Assembly: GCA_003222395.1 (NCBI GenBank)
Contig: QHWB01000059.1
Location: 1 to 64,000 of the forward strand
Direction: 5' to 3'
DNA length: 64,000 nt
Source: Acidobacteriota bacterium
Lineage (GTDB): Bacteria > Acidobacteriota > Vicinamibacteria > Vicinamibacterales > CAVVIG01
Shown: positions 49,873 to 56,754 of the stretch, piece by piece
Numbering within the stretch: position 1 is the stretch's first letter
Layout: each line of letters opens with the position of its first letter
Made by a program: the position numbers and the translations under genes
Notes under the pieces: generated by a model
What the model was told of the DNA's origin: nothing
Databases searched by the model: none
The model's input: only the letters and a program-made list of their open reading frames with translations

Positions 49873-50024
49873 AACGCGCCTTCGAGCCGGCGGTCGACAC
49901 GCGATCGGTCACAACACGCGCCGTCAGCCACCTCACGCGACCGCAATTGCGGTCGCGTACGTGGGTACGCGTTGGAGATAATGCTGCTGACGGCGCGTGT
50001 TGTTCCGACGGCGAGCGGCGCGCC
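49873..50024 (-). repeat. Structured element B (152 nt)
   Basis: It has the same layout as element A, reversed: an 18-bp stem (49911-49928 with 49986-50003), a 24-nt perfect palindrome as inner stem (49935-49958) and internal loops of 6 and 27 nt. Terminal arms AACGCGCC (49873-49880) and GGCGCGCC (50017-50024) pair partly. Stem differences from A are compensated on the opposite arm. Confidence 0.8.
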
Positions 50025-50091
50025 AAGCACCGTCGCTCCACGACGCGGCTCGGATCGCTGCGCTACATGTCAACGCAAGTGACCTCCGGGA

Positions 50092-51105
50092 CTAAAGGGC
50101 CGCGCTACCGGTCGCTGTCATTGCGGGAGAACGACGCTGGCTTCGACGCTCGTCGAGCAGCTTGACCGACGCATAGACCGCGCGCGTCGACGGAATGGAG
50201 ACGCCGAGGCGATCGGCGAGCTCCACGACGGCGCCGACGACGGCTTCGATCTCCATCGGACGTCCCGCCTCGAGATCCTGCAGCATCGACGTCTTGTGCG
50301 CGCCGACTCTCTCCGCGCCGGCCATCCGCTGATCGATCGAGATCGGCAGCTCGATGCCGAGCCTTGCGGCGACGGCTTCCGTCTCCGTCATGATCTCGCG
50401 CACGACGCGCGAGACGTCGGGATGCCGCACCATCTGCTCGAGCGTCGCGCCGGTGAGGGCGCTGATCGGATTGAACGAAACGTTGCCGATCAACTTCACC
50501 CAGATCTCGTGGCCCAAGCGCGTCGTGATCGGGCAGCGGAATCCGGCGGCGATGAGCGCCTCCGCGATCGCCCGCGCGCGCTCTGACCGCGAGCCGTCTG
50601 GCTCGCCGAAAGTGATCCGATTCCCCTCGGTGTGATGGATGACGCCGGGCTCGGCGACGTCGGTCGAGAAGTACGCGAGCGAGCCGACGACGCGGCGCGG
50701 CTCGATGCTCGAGGCGATGACGCCGCCCGGATCGACGCGCTCGAGCCGGAGCCCGTTCAACTCCCCCGGATGATGCTGGAAGTACCACCACGGGATCCCG
50801 TTCTGCGTGCTGACGACCACCGTGTCGGGTCCGAACAGGACGCGCAGCTGCGGGGCGAGCGACGCCAGGCTATGCGCCTTCACGCCGAGAAAGACCACGT
50901 CGGCGGCGCCGATCGATCCCAGATCCCCCGTGACCTCGGGCCGGACCTCGAAGTCGCCGTCGGGGCTGACGACGCGCAGGCCGCGCTCCCGCATGGCGCG
51001 GAGATGCGCGCCGCGTGCGAACAGCACGACGTCGGCGCCAACCCGCGCGAGCCGCGCGCCGATGTATCCGCCGATCGCGCCGGCGCCGGCGATGACGATC
51101 CTCAC
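50092..51105 (-). CDS. Ketopantoate reductase family protein
   Basis: A 337-aa NADP-dependent reductase. GAGAIGGYIGARLA opens the Rossmann domain; VKLIGNVSFNP holds the expected catalytic lysine and asparagine of PanE, and a C-terminal helical domain carries SMLQDLEAGRPMEI. The usual reaction is 2-dehydropantoate to pantoate; paralogs act on other oxoacids. GTG 51105 overlaps the stop of the synthetase gene by 4 nt. Confidence 0.88.
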   Translation of the reverse strand: MRIVIAGAGAIGGYIGARLARVGADVVLFARGAHLRAMRERGLRVVSPDGDFEVRPEVTGDLGSIGAADVVFLGVKAHSLASLAPQLRVLFGPDTVVVSTQNGIPWWYFQHHPGELNGLRLERVDPGGVIASSIEPRRVVGSLAYFSTDVAEPGVIHHTEGNRITFGEPDGSRSERARAIAEALIAAGFRCPITTRLGHEIWVKLIGNVSFNPISALTGATLEQMVRHPDVSRVVREIMTETEAVAARLGIELPISIDQRMAGAERVGAHKTSMLQDLEAGRPMEIEAVVGAVVELADRLGVSIPSTRAVYASVKLLDERRSQRRSPAMTATGSAAL

Positions 51106-52613
51106 GAAGCGTCCTGCGAGTACGCCTCGGCGACCATCCGCCGCTGAATCTTGCCGGTGGCGGTGCGCGGAATTCTTTCGGTGATGTGGATGCGCTTGGG
51201 ACTCTTGAAATCGGCGAGGCGCTCGCGGCAGTGCGCCATCAGCTCCTCTTCGGTCGCGGTGTCGCGGAGGACGACCGCTGCCGCCACTTCCTCGCCCCAT
51301 GTCGCGTGCGGCACGCCGAAGGTGACCGCTTCGGCAACGGCCGGATGCGCCAGCAGCACCTCGTCGATCTCGCGCGGCGCGAACTTCTCGCCGCCGCGGT
51401 TGATCAGCTCCTTGATCCGCGCGACCAGCGTCAGGTAGCCGTCGCGATCGAGAAAGCCTTCGTCGCCCGTCCGGAACCAGCCGTCGAAGAACGCCTGCAC
51501 GTTCGCTTCCGGATTGTTCTCGTAGCCGCGGATGACGTTCGGCCCCTTGATCACGACTTCACCGCGCTGACCGGCGGGCAGCAGATTGCCCTCCTCGTCC
51601 ATGACGCCGACGCTGACGTCGGCCCCGCAGCCGACCGATCCAGCCTTGTGCTCCGACGGCGGCAGCGGATTCGAGGCGATCTGGTGCGCCGCTTCGGTCA
51701 TCCCGTACGCCTCGAGAACCGGCGCGCCGAACGATGCCTCCATCTCGTGCATCACGCGCGGAGGCAGCGACGCGCTGCACGAGCGGATGAAGCGCAGCTT
51801 CTCGCTGCCCGACGGGCGGCCGGCGCCGCGCCGCGCGAGCAGCAGCTGATGCAGCGTCGGGACCGCGGAGAACCACGTGACGCCGTGATCGCGCGCGACG
51901 CGCCAGAACGAGAGCGGATTGAATTTCGGCGGCACGACGAGGGTGCCGCCGGTCGCGAGCGTCGCGAGCATCGACGCGACGAGGCCGTGCACGTGGAACA
52001 GCGGCATGACGCACAGCGACACGTCGTCGGGGCCGAGCGTGTACCAGCGCGCGATGTTGCGCGCCGATATCGACAGATTCGCGTGCGTGAGCGGCACGCG
52101 CTTCGGCCGGCCGGTGCTGCCGCTCGTGTGCAGCACCAGCGCGACGTCGTCTTTGGACGGAATGGAGATCGAGGCGCGGCCGCTCGTTCCCGACAACTGC
52201 ACGATCCCGGTGGGCGCGGCCTCGCCAGTCAGGATGCGGATCCGATTGCCGGCCGCCTTCCTGGCAGCCTCGGCGCCGTCCCGGGGAACGATCAACGTGC
52301 GCGCGCCGGTGTCGTTCAGGTAGAAACGGAATTCTTCTTCGGTGTACGCCGGGTTGAGCGGCGCGGCCGTCCCGGCAACCGATGCCGCGAGAAAGCAGAC
52401 AACCGCCGGCAAGCCGTTCGGGAGCGCGATGCCGACGCGATCGCCGCGCGCGACGCCTGCCGTCGCCAGCGCTTCGGCCAGCGATTCGATCTGGCTCCGG
52501 AGCGAACCATACGTGACGCGGATATCGGTGCCGGGAATGGCGATGGCGGTGTGTCTGTCGGACGTGGGCTGAAGCAGATCGACCAGAACCAACGGTTCGG
52601 ACGACGAGATCAT
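51102..52613 (-). CDS. Acyl-CoA synthetase, oxalate-CoA ligase-like
   Basis: A 503-aa AMP-forming ligase. The P-loop is TSGSTGRPKRV (163-173), with Arg at the usual Gly. The YGMTEA motif and RTATGK with catalytic K488 follow. Blocks such as MPLFHVHGLVAS and TWFSAVPTLHQLLL are characteristic of the plant AAE3/yeast Pcs60 oxalyl-CoA synthetases, so oxalate is a good candidate substrate. A TATAAT box lies 27 nt upstream of the ATG. It is co-transcribed with the ketopantoate-reductase-like gene. Confidence 0.86.
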   Translation of the reverse strand: MISSSEPLVLVDLLQPTSDRHTAIAIPGTDIRVTYGSLRSQIESLAEALATAGVARGDRVGIALPNGLPAVVCFLAASVAGTAAPLNPAYTEEEFRFYLNDTGARTLIVPRDGAEAARKAAGNRIRILTGEAAPTGIVQLSGTSGRASISIPSKDDVALVLHTSGSTGRPKRVPLTHANLSISARNIARWYTLGPDDVSLCVMPLFHVHGLVASMLATLATGGTLVVPPKFNPLSFWRVARDHGVTWFSAVPTLHQLLLARRGAGRPSGSEKLRFIRSCSASLPPRVMHEMEASFGAPVLEAYGMTEAAHQIASNPLPPSEHKAGSVGCGADVSVGVMDEEGNLLPAGQRGEVVIKGPNVIRGYENNPEANVQAFFDGWFRTGDEGFLDRDGYLTLVARIKELINRGGEKFAPREIDEVLLAHPAVAEAVTFGVPHATWGEEVAAAVVLRDTATEEELMAHCRERLADFKSPKRIHITERIPRTATGKIQRRMVAEAYSQDAS

Positions 52614-52981
52614 GTGACTTGCTCTTTCATCATCAACTCATTATAGGCGGCCGATGTGAAGAGCTCCTCGAGCTCGTCCGGTGTGGCAACTTGCACCGAG
52701 TGCCGAGCAACCTCGGCCCCGGCCAATCACGTGTGGCGTCACCGATCGCGTCGTGTCGAGCATTCGGCCGATTCTCCGCGGCACTTCGTTCGCGGCGAGA
52801 ATCGGCGCGCGAGATCTTCGCTCGGCTTTTTCGATCGGCGGTCCGTTCGTGCGAATGCCAGAATTCATCGCGTCACCCGACTGGATTGAAATCTGGTACG
52901 AATCTTGTACGTCACGTCGGCATCGCGATCGAGCTTGAGCGAAAAAGAATGCGTACGCGGCAGCTGCAAGATTGATCGCCT
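52614..52981. other. Divergent intergenic region with one hairpin
   Basis: This 368-nt gap between the synthetase operon and the GAF-protein gene has no supported ORF. Besides the TATAAT above, it contains a 10-bp stem, GCCGATTCTC (52767-52776) with GAGAATCGGC (52797-52806), followed by GGCTTTTT at 52832-52839. It may carry promoters for both sides. I see no RNA gene. Confidence 0.5.
52640..52645 (-). promoter_or_regulatory. TATAAT -10 of the synthetase operon
   Basis: A perfect TATAAT on the minus strand, with the predicted start about 20 nt before the ATG. The -35 region (around 52663-52668) is weak, so an activator may be involved. Confidence 0.5.
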
Positions 52982-54187
52982 ATGGTAATGTGTTTGCGAA
53001 TGCGATCGTCTGCGCTTCGAGTCACGGTAGTTGCGCTGGTGTTGATCGCGTTCGCAGCCGCCGCCGCTTTCCTCTTCAATACCGAACGACAGATAGCGGC
53101 ATCGACCGCTGCGCTGCGCGCGTTCGATCGCCAGGCGCGCGACGCGAGCGACGCGCTCGGCGACGTGCGCGCGAGCGAGCAGGCGTACGTCGCCGCGGGC
53201 CAGGGCGTGGCGTTCTGGATGTCGAAGGTGTCGGCGACCGCCGACGCCGTGACGAGCTCGGTCGACAGCCTTCGCCGCTCCGCGTCGAGCGCAAACGCGC
53301 GAGCGGCGCTCGATGAGGCTGCCGCCACGGTCGCCGAGTTCACGGCGGTCGATCGGCGCGCCCGCGACTATCTGAAATCGAGTGAGCCGCTCATGGCCGG
53401 CGACGTGATTTTCACCGAAGGCGCCGAGAGGGCCGCGGCCGGCGCACGGCAGATCGAGTCGGCGCGCCTGGCGGAACATCAGGACTTCGACGCGTTCGAG
53501 GCGCAGCTGCGGCGGCAGCAGGCGATGGCCGCGGCCGGCGCGGGAGCGTTCACGATCTTCGCCGTGCTGCTGCTCGCGCCGATTCGCCGTCAGGCGCCGA
53601 CCGCGGACTCCGAAGACGCGAGGGTGGATCGCGCCGACCCCTCAATGCTCGCGTTGAACCTGCCGAGAGAGGAGCGCTTCAGCATCCCGCGATCCACGTC
53701 GGTGGGACCGGTCATGCGCACGGCAGCGGATCTGGCGACCGAATTCGGCCGCGTCCGCGACCTGCAGGATTTGGGCCGCCTGCTCGGGCGAACGGCGGAT
53801 CTGATCGACGCGAGCGGCGTGGTCGTGTGGATGGGCAACACATCCGGCGGCGATCTGCGGCCGGTGATATCGCACGGCTACTCGCCGCAGGTGGCGGCGC
53901 GGATGCCGCTGGTGCCGCGCAACGCCGACAACGCCGCGGCCGCCGCCTACCGTACGGGCAAGATGCAGATCGTCTTGTCGAGGCCCGGCGGATCGAGTGG
54001 CGCGATCGTCGCGCCGATCCTCATCGCGGACGGCTGCATCGGCGCCTTCAGCGCTGAAATCAGGAGCGGCGGAGAGACCTCGGAAACAATTCAGGCGCTC
54101 GCCACCATGTCGGCCGCGCATCTGGCGGCCATCGTTCCCGCGGCGACGGCGACGGCCGCCGCGGTTCAATCAACAGCCACAGCGTAG
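52982..54187 (+). CDS. Two-helix membrane sensor with GAF domain
   Basis: A 401-aa protein. Transmembrane helices near 14-33 and 180-197 bracket an alanine-rich helical periplasmic domain. The cytoplasmic part (about 240-390) has the alternating pattern of a GAF domain (ASGVVVWMGN, IVAPILIADGCIGAFSAEI). No kinase, cyclase or methyl-accepting domain is present, so the output is unknown. ATG 52982 was chosen; other ATGs lie within the next 7 codons. Confidence 0.75.
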   Translation: MVMCLRMRSSALRVTVVALVLIAFAAAAAFLFNTERQIAASTAALRAFDRQARDASDALGDVRASEQAYVAAGQGVAFWMSKVSATADAVTSSVDSLRRSASSANARAALDEAAATVAEFTAVDRRARDYLKSSEPLMAGDVIFTEGAERAAAGARQIESARLAEHQDFDAFEAQLRRQQAMAAAGAGAFTIFAVLLLAPIRRQAPTADSEDARVDRADPSMLALNLPREERFSIPRSTSVGPVMRTAADLATEFGRVRDLQDLGRLLGRTADLIDASGVVVWMGNTSGGDLRPVISHGYSPQVAARMPLVPRNADNAAAAAYRTGKMQIVLSRPGGSSGAIVAPILIADGCIGAFSAEIRSGGETSETIQALATMSAAHLAAIVPAATATAAAVQSTATA

Positions 54188-54195
54188 GGGCGGAC

Positions 54196-55065
54196 CTATA
54201 CAGGGCGGCCGCGCATCGCGCGCCGCACCGGCTCGATTGTGGCCTTCACGGTGCTCTCTTTTTTGTCGCGCACGATGCCGATCGCGACTTCGGGCGCCTC
54301 CGCCTGGCGGCGATCGGATGCGTCTCGCAGCGCGCGCACGAGATCGTCGCGCGACTCGACGCGAGCGCCGTTGACCGACGTGATGACGTCGCCCGCTTTC
54401 AACCCCGCGCGCGATGCGGGCGATCCTTCTGTGACCGCCGTGACGAGCACGCCACGGCGCACGCCGAAGTACGACGCCAGCTGGTCGGTGAGCTCCAGAA
54501 CCGACACGCCCAGACGGCGGCCCGACCCGAGCTCCGGCAGATCGAAATCGAAGTTGAAGTTGAACCGATTGCTGAGATCGCCGAGCTGGTCGCGCAGCCG
54601 ATCGCCGTCTCTCATGACGCCCTGGACGCCGGCGCCGCCGCGGCGCCCCGAGTCCGGCGTGATCTGCAGATCCTTCTGCTGACCGTCACGACTCACCGTC
54701 ATCCTGACCGTTCGGCCGGGCGGCGTTTCCTGCACCAGTCGGGCGAACTGGCGTCCGCTGCGCACCCGCTCGCCGTCGAACATCGTGATCAGGTCGCCGG
54801 CCTTCACGCCGCCCTTCTCGGCCGCGCTGTCCGGTTCGACCTCGTCGACCTTCACGCCGTCGGCGGCGTCGGCGATCCGCACGCCGATTTCCGATCCGCG
54901 TCCCTCGAGCAGCATGAAGTCGCGGTTCACGCGTTCGAGCTGCTGCCGGGCCTGCGCGATCGCCCGCGAATCGAACGCGCCGAAAACGGACGGCACGGCA
55001 ACGATCGCCAGCACCGCAAGCCCGGCCAGCGCCACCAGAACTCCGGATACTCTCAACAGTTTCAT
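54196..55065 (-). CDS. Exported protein with two PDZ domains
   Basis: A 289-aa protein with an N-terminal hydrophobic signal or anchor (8-30). PDZ 1 is around 58-137 (EKGGVKAGDLITMFDGE) and PDZ 2 around 186-275 (SRAGLKAGDVITSVNGA). Between them is a Phe/Asn-rich segment (RFNFNFDFDLPEL). It has no HtrA protease domain, so it may bind unfolded or C-terminal peptides in the periplasm as an adaptor. It is divergent from glnA. Confidence 0.82.
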   Translation of the reverse strand: MKLLRVSGVLVALAGLAVLAIVAVPSVFGAFDSRAIAQARQQLERVNRDFMLLEGRGSEIGVRIADAADGVKVDEVEPDSAAEKGGVKAGDLITMFDGERVRSGRQFARLVQETPPGRTVRMTVSRDGQQKDLQITPDSGRRGGAGVQGVMRDGDRLRDQLGDLSNRFNFNFDFDLPELGSGRRLGVSVLELTDQLASYFGVRRGVLVTAVTEGSPASRAGLKAGDVITSVNGARVESRDDLVRALRDASDRRQAEAPEVAIGIVRDKKESTVKATIEPVRRAMRGRPV

Positions 55066-55125
55066 AGGCGCCCCCGTCCAGTCAGACGAATAGTCGGTGC
55101 GTAAAGTTGGCTACAATCGTCGCGC

Positions 55126-55275
55126 CGCTCGGCTGAAAGCCTCGCGCTACGGCTGTACCGCGAACGCCAGCTACGGCTGCACCGCGAACGCCAGCGACGG
55201 CTGTACCGCGAACGCCAGCCACGGCTGTACCGCGAACGCCAGCCACGGCTGTAGCGCGAGCCTTTCAGGCGAGCG
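55126..55275. repeat. Inverted 25-nt arms with 24-nt tandem repeats (element copy 2)
   Basis: Arms 55126-55150 and 55251-55275 flank four tandem 24-nt units (55151-55246, GGCTGTACCGCGAACGCCAG leading each). The arms are identical, in reversed orientation, to those at 37872-37896 and 37910-37934. The whole element lies in the leader of glnA, 14 nt before its ATG. The 24-nt period keeps an open frame that would encode YGCTANAS repeats, but there is no start signal for it. Confidence 0.82.
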
Positions 55276-55288
55276 TTTGCGCACCGAC

Positions 55289-56638
55289 ATGGCCAAGACA
55301 GCGACAGGAACCCGTGAAACGAAGGCGCAAATCCTCGAGCGCGCCGAGCGCGAGAAGGTCAAGTTCATGCGCCTGCAGTTCACCGACATCCTGGGCACCA
55401 TCAAGAACGTCGAGATCCCCGATCGCCAGTTCGAAGAAGCGCTCGATGGCAAGATCATGTTCGACGGATCGTCCATCGAGGGCTTCGTCCGAATTGAAGA
55501 GTCGGACATGTACCTCAGGCCCGACCTCTCCACCTTCCGCATTTTCCCATGGCCCGGCACGACGGGCGAAAATGTGGCGCGGATGATCTGCGACATCTAC
55601 ACGCCCGACGGTCAGCAGTTCATCGGCGACCCGCGAGGCTGTCTGAAAAAAGTGATTGCGCTCGCTGCGGCCAAAGGGTACGCGCTCAACGCCGGTCCCG
55701 AAGCCGAGTTCTTCCTCTTCCAGACGAAGAACGGCACGGCGACCACCGAAACGCACGATGCCGCGAGCTACTTCGATCTCAGCCCCGTCGATCAGGGCGA
55801 GGACGTGCGGCGCGAGATCGTCCTCGCGCTCGAAGCGATGGGCTTTCACGTCGAAGCGGCGCATCACGAAGTCGCCCCCGGCCAGCACGAGATCGACTTC
55901 CGGTACGACGACGTGCTCACGACCGCCGACAACATCACGACCTTCCGCTTCATCGTCAAGAACGTGGCGATCCGAAACGGGCTTCATGCGACGTTCATGC
56001 CCAAGCCGATCTACGGCATCAACGGCTCCGGCATGCACACGCACATGTCGCTCTTCTCCGGCGGATCGAACATCTTCTACGACGCGAAGGCCGCCTATCA
56101 GCTGAGCGAGCTCTGCCTGAACTACATCGGCGGCGTCCTCCGACACGCGAAAGGCTTCTGCGCGATTACCAATCCGCTGGTGAATTCATACAAGCGGCTC
56201 GTGCCCGGCTACGAAGCGCCGACGGCAATCTCGTGGTCAGAGAAGAACCGCAGCCCGCTCGTGCGTGTGCCCGCGACGCGCGGCGTCGGGACGCGCATCG
56301 AGCTGCGCATGCCCGATCCGTCCTGCAATCCGTATCTCGCATTGGCGGTGATGCTGCGATCCGGGCTCGACGGGATCGAGAAGAAGACCGATCCTGGTCC
56401 GCCGATCAACAAGAACATCTACAAGATGAGCCACCGCGAGCGGCGTCACCTGCGGATCGACGAGCTGCCGGGCAACCTGACCGAGGCGCTCGACGAGCTC
56501 GAGAAAGATGACCTGATGAAGGAGACGCTTGGCGACCACCTGTTCGAGCATTTCGTGGCCGCCAAGCGCGAAGAGTGGTTCGACTACATCAAGCACGTCT
56601 CGCCGTGGGAGACGCAACGGTACTTGGAGATGTACTGA
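55289..56638 (+). CDS. glnA: Glutamine synthetase type I
   Basis: A 449-aa GSI enzyme making glutamine from glutamate, ammonia and ATP. DGSSIEGF (59-66), AEFFLF, HHEVAPGQHEIDFRYDD and NPYLALAVML are family blocks. The region where GSI-beta enzymes carry the adenylylated tyrosine reads NIYKMSHRERRHLRIDELP, more like the GSI-alpha subgroup, so feedback rather than adenylylation control is likely. ATG 55289 starts the conserved domain; upstream codons come from the repeat element. The promoter must lie before or inside that element. Confidence 0.95.
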   Translation: MAKTATGTRETKAQILERAEREKVKFMRLQFTDILGTIKNVEIPDRQFEEALDGKIMFDGSSIEGFVRIEESDMYLRPDLSTFRIFPWPGTTGENVARMICDIYTPDGQQFIGDPRGCLKKVIALAAAKGYALNAGPEAEFFLFQTKNGTATTETHDAASYFDLSPVDQGEDVRREIVLALEAMGFHVEAAHHEVAPGQHEIDFRYDDVLTTADNITTFRFIVKNVAIRNGLHATFMPKPIYGINGSGMHTHMSLFSGGSNIFYDAKAAYQLSELCLNYIGGVLRHAKGFCAITNPLVNSYKRLVPGYEAPTAISWSEKNRSPLVRVPATRGVGTRIELRMPDPSCNPYLALAVMLRSGLDGIEKKTDPGPPINKNIYKMSHRERRHLRIDELPGNLTEALDELEKDDLMKETLGDHLFEHFVAAKREEWFDYIKHVSPWETQRYLEMY

Positions 56639-56653
56639 CGCGTGCACGCGTCT

Positions 56654-56734
56654 CGGGATTTGGGATTCGGGATTTGGGACTCGGCGGCTAATCCCCACTC
56701 CCGAATCCCGTCGAATCCCGAATCCCAAATCCCG
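56654..56734. terminator. GGGATTTGGGATTC quasi-palindrome
   Basis: A 19-nt arm (56654-56672) is exactly complementary to 56716-56734, inside longer runs of GGGATTC/GGGATTT units. It lies between glnA and the convergent receptor gene, so termination of both is likely. Same unit as 31933-31983. Confidence 0.75.
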
Positions 56735-56754
56735 AATCCCGGATCCCGACTGGG

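Larger units (their letters stand above)
49521..50091. other. Non-coding region with paired structured elements
   Basis: No convincing gene is present in these 571 nt. Near 49535-49560 there is a short CGCAAGGCGC direct repeat with a GCGCTTGCG hairpin that may terminate the upstream operon. Two inverted, mutually similar stem-loop elements follow (49634-49787 and 49873-50024), separated by 85 nt that include GGCGCG-TAA-CGCGCC and CGACGAC/GTCGTGG hairpins. The region right of 50024 is GC-rich without recognisable features. Confidence 0.6.

Noticed and set aside
55106-55121. Sigma-54 promoter (TGGC...GC) upstream of glnA
   Set aside because: The GC element does not fall at the required distance from TGGC when aligned to the consensus.
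55151-55246. CRISPR-like spacing of short repeats before glnA
   Set aside because: The 24-nt units are directly tandem with no unique spacers, and no cas gene is present.
55097-55288. N-terminal extension of GlnA with YGCTANAS repeats
   Set aside because: The codons come from the repeat element; conserved GSI sequence begins at ATG 55289.
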